A stretch of 64,000 nucleotides of DNA, taken from positions 9,495,427 through 9,559,426 of the forward strand of contig NC_054545.1 in NCBI RefSeq assembly GCF_017654505.1, in the 5' to 3' direction. Made by a program: the position numbers and the translations under genes. This document shows positions 52,061 to 62,679 of the stretch, piece by piece. The stretch comes from Polyodon spathula (lineage: Eukaryota; Chordata; Actinopteri; Acipenseriformes; Polyodontidae). The notes under the pieces were generated by a model, which saw only the letters and a program-made list of their open reading frames with translations, was not told where the DNA came from and ran no database searches. Each line of letters starts with the position of its first letter. Position 1 is the first letter of the stretch.

Positions 52061-55000
52061 CTGTTTACGAGCTGACTTAGTTTCCTGATGAGAACTACAT
52101 CCCTTTTTGACATGTTTCTGTTTCATCCACTGTGAAGCAGGGTCTTTTTCATCCCTATCAAATTTTCTTATCTGACGACAGTTAATTTTAGGATTAATAT
52201 AGAGGCTGTCTACCTCTTTTAAAGGATTTGTATTGGAGCAAGAGTCTCTTATCTTAGTCATTACAGGGGAAATATTGGATTCAAGCATTTTAGTATCTGA
52301 AAAACATTCAACAGTGTCTATCACGGTTTCACATGGTAAAGGATTAAGATAAGGAGCCTCATTATGGTACTCTAACTGGCTCCTAGCTGTAGTTCCTTTA
52401 GAAATACTGGATGCTTTTTGGTTTGCAGAGCAGAGAGTGTCCACCCCATTACATGGCAAAGAACAGTCATTAATTTTAGGCTTTGCAGAACTAGCAGAGA
52501 CATGTTCATCTGAAGCAGAAGGTCTTTGATAGGTGGACCTGCTATAACAGAGTGGGGAACCAATATAAACTTCTTCTGAACATGGTTCAAACAACAGCTC
52601 CCCATCTTTAACCACAAAACCAGCATTGAGATCCGCTGGTACAGGGGTACTGCTCTTCTCCTCACTGCATCTGCTAACTTCTCCACAGTCGCTGTCATGA
52701 GAGGACAGTGAGAGGTAGGAGTAGAAGTCACCTTTTCTCAGCTGTATCGGTCTATGCGAGTGCTCCAAAACCTTGTCTCTGATTTGGGCCACTGGCGTGG
52801 GGCTAGCTGCTTCGGGGTCTGACTGGGCCTTGTTCTTCAAGGCCACCGAAGCCATGTCAATTATCTCCATTACAAAGTTATGCACTGAACTGTCATCGTC
52901 ATTGTTCTCTTCCTTATTAACATGAGTGTAATGGCCACAACATGGTGAGTCGTTGGTAGTGGTATTTTTATCTTCAGCATCCATAAGAAAGGTAGAATAG
53001 GAGTCTTGACTGCTGTCCTCATTTATCATTTGTTTAGTGCATTGGCTAGATCCATGGCAATTCATTTTAGGTCTGCTTGAACTGTAACAGGGAATTTCAC
53101 CCCTTAACTGACCTTCTAGAGAGTGTTCTTTGGGTTGTGAATCTAATAGGTCACATTTGACAGAGCTGGCCCCTGCAACTGGGCCTACGGAGGAACCTGC
53201 AACCAAATCAGTTTCATAACATTCTTTAAGGGGTTCTCCACTGTTTATAAAAATACTTTCTTCTTCCCTTAAAACCTCCTCATCATCTTTCCCTTTCAGT
53301 TGAGCATTCTCCACATTTCCATTCTCCACGTCATCTACAAACTGGTTCCTGTAACCAGTAGGATCTTCCTGGGTATTCTTCTTCTTAATACCCAAGTCCT
53401 TTTGACAGACTGAGTCAATCTTACCATTGGCATTGGATTCTAGTAGCTTAAGTGCTGCTTTGCTTAAAAAACGTTGTTCATTCAATGTGATGGTGGAGGT
53501 GGAGGTGATATTTTCATGGCTGAGGGTACTGCACTGAAGTTCATCTCCCAAACCAAACTCATTCTTTTCTCTTGACTGAGAAATCTTTGGCTTGATCCAG
53601 TTCTGCAATTCGTTCTTCATGTAATCCAGCCCTAAAACAAAACTGCTTTCTATGTATTCATCATCTGTAGCTATGCTAGAGTCATCATCCTCATCTTTAA
53701 TGCCAAATTCCTCCTCAGTCAGCGTAAGAGTGGAACTAGACAGCAAATCACTATCATCCTCATCATCATCTGTGCAAGCAGATGTGCAGGAGACATTCAC
53801 AATCATGCTAATACTAACATCTGCCTCATCAGGCAAAGCATGATTAACATGCTTCCTGAAGGAGGCATTGGATTCCACAATTCTGTTTTTCTGAACTGCA
53901 AGGTCTTCTGAGCAGAGAGAAACATCTTCACTACTGCTCAGTTCTGTGAGAGAGGCAGCCGAGTCACCGTTTATTGAGGATGCAATGTCAAGGGACATTT
54001 GGCCAGTTGGATGGATTTTAAGGGAGTTACTCTGGAGAGTTATGTCTGAGACACTGCGCTTCATTTTCTGGTTTGAAGGATTCTGAATGTTCTCCAAACG
54101 TTTTAGCAGGTCCAGGGTTCTCTTGCTCAGCTCCCCAATTGAATCGCCAGTTAAGCCAAATTCTTCTAAACTATGCTGACTGGAGAATTCTTCTGTACTT
54201 TTACAGGAGACCAGCCAGCTCTCCAGAGAAGTGCTGCGATGTAGCACATCTTTGCTGGATGTAAATAAATCTCCTGCGACAGAAAGGGAGTCTAGGGAAG
54301 ACCCCTGGGACAAAAAAGCAAACCGTTTATCATTTCTTAGATCACAACAAAGTCTTTCATCATCTCGCCCAGCACAGCAAGCGTGGGATTCAAATTCTGA
54401 TTCAGTTTCAATTAAAGATTCATGGTCATTAACATAGATCTCTACAGATTGATTCTCACATTTAAAAGCCAACTGGTGATTTCCATCAATTATTTTCTTT
54501 TCCTCTAGTGAATTCTGTTTGTTTCCACTTAGCTTGGTACAGTTTTTATGTGAACCCCGAGAATCCACATTTTCTGCAAGCTCTTCTGTGTCTTTACTAT
54601 AAACCTGAGCGCTGTTTAATGAGGGCTTCTGGTCCTTCAATTCAGAACACTGGGCAGGTTCTTCAACCTGATTTAGCAGGCATATTTCAGAGTTAGCTGT
54701 AGTTTCTGTATCACCTTCACTGACAATGCCACTCTCACTTTCAGACCGCCTGGCTACATCTCCACAGTACACATACTTGCCATCTTTAACTGAAATAATT
54801 CCTCCAAGCAAGTCAGGCAAGGACTCAGTGGAAGAGAAAGATGAGTCTTTACTTAAACTTTTCAGTAAAATGTTTGGTTGTTTTGGATATTCAGGAGTTT
54901 TTTTAAGGAAGGGTCCATGAGGTCTGTGGAAGAGCTCCACATTATGCAGACTGTAAACTTGATATATTTGTGGACTGGAAGAGTGAGGTGCATGAATAGA

Positions 55001-55237
55001 GTCGTATGAAGAACTTCCATATCCAGAAACATATTGATTAAACTGTGGGTTATCAGCAGCACTCCTTAAGGACTCTATTGTTAAGTTTGATGTAGGGCTT
55101 TTCACTTTATCAGGATCACGTGATTCTATGTTGACACTGATGAAATTGTTACTTATGTCAGTTTCGTCCCATTCCCAAGAATCTTCGGCTGAACCATTTA
55201 CATCCATGAAAGCAGACTCAATTACGTTCATGGGCAC
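52061..55237 (-). CDS. AKAP6: AKAP6 giant C-terminal exon
   Basis: A single 1,059-codon exon, phase 0 at both ends (acceptor TATTGTAG at 55238; donor GTAGGC at 52060). It starts VPMNVIESAFMDVNGSAEDS. AKAP6 (mAKAP) is a scaffold at the nuclear envelope of heart muscle and neurons that gathers PKA, phosphodiesterase, calcineurin and ryanodine receptor partners. Seen here: the conserved block around exon residues 60-145 (YVSGYGSSSYDSIH and PHGPFLKKTPEYPKQ); a very acidic, serine-rich segment at about 485-530; the PKA RII-binding helix at about 785-803 (VMEIIDMASVALKNK); and directly after it the conserved HRPIQLRKGDFYSYLSLSSH. The exon is intact with no frameshift. Low-complexity serine/glutamate-rich character is normal for this part of AKAP6. 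Confidence 0.96.
52829..52885 (-). other. AKAP6: AKAP6 PKA RII-binding amphipathic helix
   Basis: Within the giant exon, residues 785-803 (VHNFVMEIIDMASVALKNK) show hydrophobic residues on one face (V, F, V, I, I, A, V, L) with charged or polar residues between. This matches the known RII-anchoring helix of mAKAP (EIIDMAS core). It is the site by which the scaffold holds PKA regulatory subunits. Confidence 0.85.
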
Positions 55238-57880
55238 CTACAATACACAAGTACAGAAATAACATTTAAAATGATGTTACTACAATTATCCCTCCCCCCC
55301 CCAAAAAAAAAAAATTCACAATATTTCTGTCAAACTGAAGGAATATGCTCTACCCAACACTTGTGATAAGCTGCATACTGGTTGTTTTACACTTTGAAAA
55401 AAATGTGAATACACATACATATAGAAATGTTGCTGCACAGCTTCAGTTTGCATGTTATCAGGCTTCCTGTAACAATTCCTTCCTGACAATTGGATCCTGT
55501 CATCTCAATTGTCATTTGTGAATATACTGCATGCAGGAGCTAGAGAATGAATGATAGAAATGCCAAGACAGCTACAGATTATTGTAGCCTGCCTTGGAAT
55601 TACCAGAAACATGTGACCAATAAGTCTGGGTTTTCAATTTTAAAAAATTAATAAAAATAAAACATACAATGCATGTTTCTAGCTGGTGAATAAGCGACTG
55701 GATTTTTGATCCTCATACCATCTTAGTGCCCCTCACCTGAACCTACCAATGTGCCTCTCTGTCAACTGAAGTTTTGGAAGGTAAATTCATACAATAAATA
55801 CAATATTCTGTTTGGAGAGAGTCGGAATTTGTCATATTGCTACAGCAAAAAAAAGATATATGTTCTGTTTCTGTGTTCTGGGTTCCTTCACAGCCATATA
55901 GTTTGTGGTCAATAAAGTACATTAGAATTATGTTTTTTTTTTATTGTAAGACCAAGTTTTTGTACAGTGCTTCCAAGTAGCATTGCAGTTCAAATATAAG
56001 CTGTAGTTAATGCATACCTCATAAAAAACTTGTGACTTTAAGGCAATGTTTACTCACCCAAAATACATTTTACATACACAGCGTCTAAATCGGTGAGTAA
56101 ATTATTCAATGACACAAAACATTATCTGGAGTGCTGTCTCTACCATTGTATTCCAATATATCAGCTGAAGATCTTGCATTTCTAAAACTCTTAATGATAC
56201 GATTCTGAATGTGTTTATAAATACACCAACAATGACCAAAAGACAAAAATAAAAACTTCAAAAATCTGTTTAAGCACACGTGGCTATGGTTTTAAAACAG
56301 GAACAATTAAATAAATGACTAGTTCATATCAGAAAGGTCTATTTAATCCATTTTTATCTTGGTTAATCTAATAAACCTGCAAATCTAACACTTTCTTAGG
56401 TATGTTGAACATCCCCTATAACTCATTTTTATTACATTTCTGTTTATTCCCTGCTTGCTGACAAAGGAAATATTATTGACTAAGCTCGGATGGCTAATGC
56501 ATGACAAAACCCTCAACTGTGTCAATCAGTCTAATCAAATAAAAAATAATTTCACAACATGGACTGCGCTGATTTTGTACTCCATGAGTACTAAATAACA
56601 ATTAACGAGATAACTATACATAATTATACACTTTATGCAATACCAGTTTAATTTAATGAAATGGCTCACTTCAAATTACTACCATTTTTTTTTTTTTATT
56701 TGGAGTTATTTTAATAAAATTCAGATTTGTACAGTTTTTTTCCCCTCCAAGTATTTTATGTGGCTGGCTAATAATAACATATCTGTACAAATTCAAAATT
56801 TCAGTGTAAATATGTACACACACATAATATATATATATAATATATATATTATATATATATTATATATATATATATATCTAATATATATGTTGTGGTAAAA
56901 TTAAGTTATATTTAGGTAAAGAATATTTCTTCAATTGATAATTTTTATAAATCTAAAAAGTATGATGGGTAAATATACGTGATGATATTTGTTAGTTTAC
57001 TGTTATCAAAATCAGATAATGAGAAATATATTGAACATGGTTAATTACATTTGTCTGGTTAAAATACTTTAGTCACTATTTAACTCATAACACTACAAAT
57101 TGACAATGCTTCGAAAGGCCAGAAATTGGCAAATGTTCTTCTTCTTTCAAGAACAAAAAAATAAAGTTAAAACATCAGATAGTTCAACAAGTTTCCAAGG
57201 GTTTGATATGTTAAGCAAAGCCTTTAAAGTTCTTAGGCGCTGTCACACTTTTGGCAGAAATTCAGGTTTTACAAAGCCACAGTCAAAAGAATGAACAAAC
57301 AGTGCTTAGTACAGACAGTAAGGCTATTTACATACCAAAAGGAACAACCATGGAAACATGACTAATAGATTCAATTATTATTTTCTTACATGAAAAATAA
57401 ATTTATCTGGTATCTGATATGAGCCGCTGCCAGTTTCATTGCAGAACAGTATGAGCAAAAAGAACATGAGCCCATTTAACAGTGTACTCCAGTATTACTA
57501 TTCAACCCAAGAAATACACACAGTCCAATGCTGGCAAAAGATTTTACACATGTTTCCCTCACTGAAACTAAGTGAAAAATGTATAGCAAAAACTATCAGT
57601 ATCATTATACTGTTAGTAGACCCTATTAGGGGCAACAATCGCACAATCTACACAATGTGATTGTGAATAATAGCAATACAAGGGAGCTCCACATTTATTC
57701 TGTGTAAGCAGACTTGCAAGCTAACCTTCACGAAGACAAAATATGTTCCCCTTTGTTAACGTAATCTATGGGTGTGCAGACAAAAGGCAAATAATAACTA
57801 TGTTAATAATGCCTTTCATTACAAAACTATTTGTTTGAACATAACTCCATATTTGGAGCAGGGCAGTCCATTTCATTTAC
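55238..57880 (-). other. AKAP6: AKAP6 intron
   Basis: A 2.6-kb intron with GTAAAT donor at 57880 and TATTGTAG acceptor at 55238 on the minus strand. It contains a TA microsatellite at 56826-56889 and short poly-T runs. No other exon is seen inside. Confidence 0.88.
56826..56889. repeat. TA-rich microsatellite in AKAP6 intron
   Basis: About 64 bases of TA with TTA/ATA interruptions, self-complementary. Confidence 0.9.
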
Positions 57881-58096
57881 CTGCTCTGTTCCCAGCTCCT
57901 TTTGCAGCCTGGTTTGCCACTGAATGGCCTGCATGACAATGGCTTCCCATCTCCTCTCCAGGTTGACGATGGTCAGCTGCATTGACTGCCGCTCAGAGTC
58001 CACAGCGCAGGAGTCCTGGTCATCGAGGAGCCGCTGGCACAGACGCAGGACCGAGGCGATGCCACGCCGCCGCTGCCTAATCTCACAGCACAGGGA
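57881..58096 (-). CDS. AKAP6: AKAP6 spectrin-repeat exon
   Basis: Exactly 72 codons, phase 0 at both ends (acceptor TCTCTCTGCAG, donor CAG|GTAAAT). It begins SLCCEIRQRRRGIASVLRLC and includes MQLTIVNLERRWEAIVMQA and IQWQTRLQKELGTEQ. This is the last spectrin-type repeat of AKAP6, part of the region that binds nesprin-1alpha and holds the scaffold at the nuclear envelope. Heptad-like hydrophobics and the conserved LERRWEAI Trp are visible. The residues at the downstream junction (GTEQ-VPMNVIES) agree with the family's order of blocks. Upstream exons are outside the window or hidden beyond the inserted Gypsy element. Confidence 0.96.
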
Positions 58097-59451
58097 CTGC
58101 AGAGAGAGCAACACGATACAAAGCTCTTAATCATGTGGGACAGAGAGCGTGCGGTAGCCTGTGTTTTATTAGATCAGGAATTCATAGATGTATTAGTTTA
58201 TATCAGATTACAAAACTACAGTATATCCATTTGGTACAAACAAGGTATAAATGTATATGCAAATCAATTTTCTATGACTATAATTTCTATCAATGTATAT
58301 GTGTGTAGTTTACTTTATAATAAAAAGTATGGTGGTGTTCCACAAGGTTGTGATATAATAATTACTTTACCTTTATAAAACAAGACTTCTTTACAAGTAA
58401 CCTGAGTTCAAAAGCTACACAATTATTATATTGCTTGAAGAATTTTTCAAAACAGATCTGCATGGCTTATGGTAGGAGGAGGTTTTGAACAGCATCGTGG
58501 AATCCACTGTCCAATCATACAAATTAAAGAGGCATAAATGATCTCGGATAAATAGATTTTCTTAAATGGAAAACATTACATTAGACAAAAAGCTTTTCAT
58601 GAAAAAAAGGAAAAATAAATGCTGAACTTTTTTTTTTTTTTTTACTTCATTTAAATGTAAGTAGTATAAAGAACCACAGAGGTATAAAGAAAACAGGACA
58701 TTTCTGAGATTGTAAATGCTGTGCCCACATACTGCAGCAGGTTATTGATTCACTCTGCATTCTGTAAACTGAAAGGATATCAACTTTCATTTCTTAATTG
58801 TATGAAAAAGAGATTCAATTGAAGACTGCAGATTGCAGACCTTTACAATTTTGTAAGAGCTGACACATTATTAGACTTACTGGGGTCTGTTGAATTGAAC
58901 TTCACATAGGAGGATCTAAATACCTCAAATTGTACAGACAGACATAATTGTACAGACAGAAATAAACTAAAACACACCCACATGCGCAGTTAGATGTTTC
59001 ATTTGTACATCTCTGGTACAAGCAAGGTGCTATTTTATTATTTAAATAGTGGCATTATTTAGATCAATTGGATGGACCACAGTGTATTATTAAACCACAA
59101 CTGGAATTAAAATCAAACAGCATTTGAAAAACATGTCTGATTATGTTGAAGTTAATGAACTGTTCTTTAATCTGAAATTGGGTCACAATCATTAGATCTC
59201 CTTGCTTATATTTAAATTTAAATTATATTATGGAATACAGTGAATTGTAACCTCCCAGTATATCAAAGTCAATTTTTTTTGTAAATCAAGAGAAAGATGC
59301 ACACAATAAAAAGTCCGATCCTGTCTTGGTGTAAAATACATTAGCAATGAAGGCTGTCAAAAGATGAATTCCTTCCCTTTAACAAATGCAATGTCCTGAA
59401 CAATGCCATGTAGACAATTTATAAGGATATTCTATTTATGATGTATAGCAC
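58097..59451 (-). other. AKAP6: AKAP6 intron, left of the Gypsy insertion
   Basis: AT-rich intron sequence on the 5' side of the spectrin exon in the transcript sense. It holds a poly-T run at about 58629-58643 and no recognised exon. The intron is interrupted by the retrotransposon from 59452. Confidence 0.7.
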
Positions 59452-60042
59452 TGTGATGAGTCAAAGGGGTTTCGGTCTGCAATTCAGCCTCCCAACAGTA
59501 GAAGGCATCAAACCAACTCGGGACTTCCCTTACAAAGGTCTTGTGACCATGACAAAAGTCATCTTTTTGAGGGGCGGCACCTTGGTGAGGGGCGGAAGTA
59601 CGAGTATGTAAATTCCAGCCACTGGAGTCAAGTGAAATTAAGGATACCTGTCAGTTTGGGATTGGTGATCCACTGACTACCGGGGCGGGGTTTGCATACT
59701 AAAGGGAACGTACTACTGTGTTCGGGGTTGGTCCTAAGGAATAGAGGCGGGGGAAAAAAGGCTGGAGGGAAGTACGTGGGAGTTTGGACTGTGTCACGAA
59801 CGGAGGCTTTACTAACTTGGCTCTTTGCTGTTTTTATTCCTTTTTGTTTTATTTTTGGATTTAAGCAGAACGTGAAGAGGACTAAGAGGCTTCTGTTCCT
59901 TTATTTTTGATTACTCCAGCACTCCCTCCCTCACATCCTTCTTTATTATTTTTCTTTTTTCTGTGTAATATTAAATAAAATTTTAATTTTTACACGTAAA
60001 TCACTGTCTGGAAAATCCATTTTTACTCACACGCCTCACACA
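59452..60042 (+). repeat. 5' long terminal repeat of the Gypsy element
   Basis: It starts TGTGATGAGTC and ends ACGCCTCACACA, so it has TG...CA termini and is about 590 bases long. It is GC-richer than its flank in its first half. An AATAAA at 59974-59979 is the likely polyadenylation signal. The exact right edge (60040 or 60042) is uncertain because the end is a CACACA run. Confidence 0.8.
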
Positions 60043-60060
60043 TGGTGTCAGTAGTGGGAT
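60043..60060 (+). other. Primer-binding site (tRNA-Leu type)
   Basis: TGGTGTCAGTAGTGGGAT lies directly after the LTR. It is complementary, with one mismatch by my reading, to the 3' end of vertebrate tRNA-Leu (...ATCCCACTTCTGACACCA), the primer for minus-strand synthesis. Confidence 0.8.
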
Positions 60061-60084
60061 ATTGATCCAGCTACAGTTTTGGCG

Positions 60085-62358
60085 ATGTTTAGGGAGCAGG
60101 AGGAGAAGCAAGAGGAGAGGGAAGCACGGCGCCAGGAACAGCTCGCCCAGTTCTTTGGTCAGCTGGTAGCGAAAATCTCGAAACCAGCGGCGGAAACAGC
60201 GGTTGCCCGGATGTTTTTTTCACAACCAAAGCTACAGAAGATGACTCCGGAAGATGATCCTGAGGCATTCTTGGTCACCTTTGAGAGAGTGGCAGAAGCA
60301 GCAGGGTGGCCCAAGGAACACTGGGCCATGAAATTGGCACCCTGTTTGACAGGAGAAGCGCAAGCAGCGTATAGAGCCTTGATGGCCTCGGAGGCCGCGG
60401 ATTATATAAAAGTAAAAGAAGCCATTCTCTCACGCCTCGGGATCACGGAAGAAACATACTGGCGCCATTTCCGGGAATACCAGCTGTCCAAGGGGGTGCG
60501 GCCCCGGGTTGCAGGACAGTATCTCCTGGATCAGTGCACCCGGTGGCTGCAACCGGAAGAACACACACCCCAAGAACTGGTGCAGAAGATCGCTACAGAG
60601 CAGTTCGCCTCCATACTACCGCCAGGAAATCGGGAGTGGGTTAAAAGGAATCAACCTACCACTCTCGAGAAGGCCATCATCCTGGCGGAGGCTTATGAGG
60701 ATGCGAATGAAGGCGCCGCCTCTGACCCCACTCCTGCGCCTAAACTAAACAGGACCAACCCATCAGTGAAGCCCAGAGGAGGTAACCAGACCTTCAGACC
60801 ATGGAGGTCGAGGTTAGCCCCATCTTGGGCAAGAGAAAAACCCCCTAACCTGTCAGTCACCGACTCACAGGACAAGCAAACCCCGTTGGTGCCTTCTACC
60901 CCAGTTTGTTACCGATGCAATGAGCCCGGACATATAGCCAGGGATTGTCCGATGATGGAGGTAGACCTGGCAAGAAGATCCTGGTCGGCAGTAACAGGTA
61001 AGAACACTGGGGAATGTTGGGAGGGCCCTTATCAATTAAGAGTACAGGTCAGGGATAAGAGTACTAATGCATTTGCGGACTCTGGGTGTGCACAAACATT
61101 GATTCGACAAGCTCTCTTGGATGGGGTAACCTGGGAGCCACAGGGTAAAGTGGCTATCTCATGTATCCATGGAGAAACTCGGGTTTATCCCACCACTAAA
61201 GTTAGACTTACTGTAGGTGATTATTCAGCTTACGTTAAAGTGGCTGTAGCGCAATGTTTACCATACCCTGTTCTCCTGGGAAGAGACTGGCCGTTTTTTG
61301 ATCGTATTTTAGGTCGGGAAATGGTCTTAGTTTCTACCAGGGGACAATCTAAGCAATGGGAGAAAACAATTGGCGAGATTTTCCCGTTACAATCCGACCT
61401 GTTTAACCCTAAAATCCGCCCGAGAAAAACAAAGAGAGAGCGCAGGGTGGTAAAATATGAGGGAACTCTGAGACGACAAGGGGAGGGGTCTGACTCAAAG
61501 GTAAACCAATCTTGTAAACGGCAGGGTAAAGGAGTAGGTGTTCAGTGTGACCGGGGCTGCGAGGTTACTGATGTGGAAGGTCACATAATAAAAGACACTC
61601 CTCTCAGCGTACCTAATCATTGGGACCGAGATATTGACCAGGGCTATGAACAACAAAATGATCCCACATTACAGTATGCTTGGAAACAGGTTAGATATGT
61701 TGAGGGGAAGGATAGGCAGGAAGGACAACCAGTAGTATTTCTGCATTTTTCTGTATCTGAGCACTTATTATATAGAATAACCCGGGCTCCCGGGACGGGA
61801 CAGCTCGTAAAACAGTTATTGGTTCCTAGGCCTTTTCAGTCAGAAGTCATGAGATTGGCGCATGACATTCCATTTTCAGGTCATTTGGGAACTGAAAAGA
61901 CTCAGGAACGAATTCTGGCCCGGTTTTTTTGGCCAGGGGTTTATGGTCTTGTGCGGAAGTATGTATCTGAGTGTCCGGAATGTCAATTAGCGGCCCCTAA
62001 GTTAGTTCGCCCCGCACCTCTGGTCTCACTGCCAATTACTGGAGTACCGTTTGAGAGGATTGGTGTAGATTTAGTAGGCCCTCTGGAGGGAGCAGAGTCA
62101 GGATATCGGTATATTTTGGTAGTAGTGGACTACGCAACACGATATCCAGAAGCTGTTCCCTTACGCTCTATGAGTGCAGAAGTAGTAGCAAATGAATTGG
62201 TTAAAATATTTTCTAGGGTGGGAATCCCAAAAGAAATTCTCACTGATCAGGGCACTAATTTTATGTCTGGCTGTATTCAGCAATTATACAAATTATTGAA
62301 AATCCATTCAATTCGAACCTCAGTTTTTCATCCTCTTACGGATGGGCTTGTTGAATGA
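60085..62358 (+). pseudogene. Gypsy gag-protease-integrase, stopped after catalytic Glu
   Basis: The open frame starts at the ATG of MFREQEEKQ and runs about 757 codons. In order: a Glu/Arg/Gln-rich N-terminus; a helical capsid segment at about 118-205 (YWRHFREYQLSKGVRPRVA, then TPQELVQKIATEQFASILPP) that resembles the SCAN domain; a CCHC zinc knuckle (CYRCNEPGHIARDC, about 275-288); an aspartic protease with ADSGCAQTLI (about 331-340); the integrase HHCC zinc finger (H593, H600, C630, C633); and the integrase core with D662, D721 and E757, 35 residues between the last two (DD35E). A TGA stop follows the catalytic Glu immediately, at the place where the family has Arg; a CpG-type CGA to TGA change would explain it. 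Residue numbers count from 60085. Confidence 0.92.
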
Positions 62359-62679
62359 TTTAATCAGACTTTAAAAAGTATGTTGCGCCACTTTGTAGAT
62401 CAGGAGAAACGTAATTGGGCTAAACTGCTTCCCTACTTGCTCTTTGCAGTTCGTGAGGTACCACAATCCTCAACGGGGTTCTCTCCATTTGAGCTCTTGT
62501 ACGGTCGGCAGCCGCGGGGTATCTTGGATCTCATAAGAGAAGGCTGGGAAGAACAGTCAAAAGACTCTAAAAATATAGTGAAATATGTATTACAGCTACG
62601 CGATCGCTTAGAATTAGTCGGTCGATTGGCATATGACAATCTCAAAGTGGGTAAGCAATTTAATCAAAATGTTTGGTGA
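62359..62679 (+). pseudogene. Gypsy integrase C-terminal remainder
   Basis: In the same frame as the preceding segment, it continues the integrase core after the stop (FNQTLKSMLRHFVDQEKRNW, then STGFSPFELLYGRQPRG). It runs to a second stop near 62677. The usual C-terminal GPY/F-type module between the core and the next domain is not seen, so part of the integrase end seems deleted. Confidence 0.85.
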
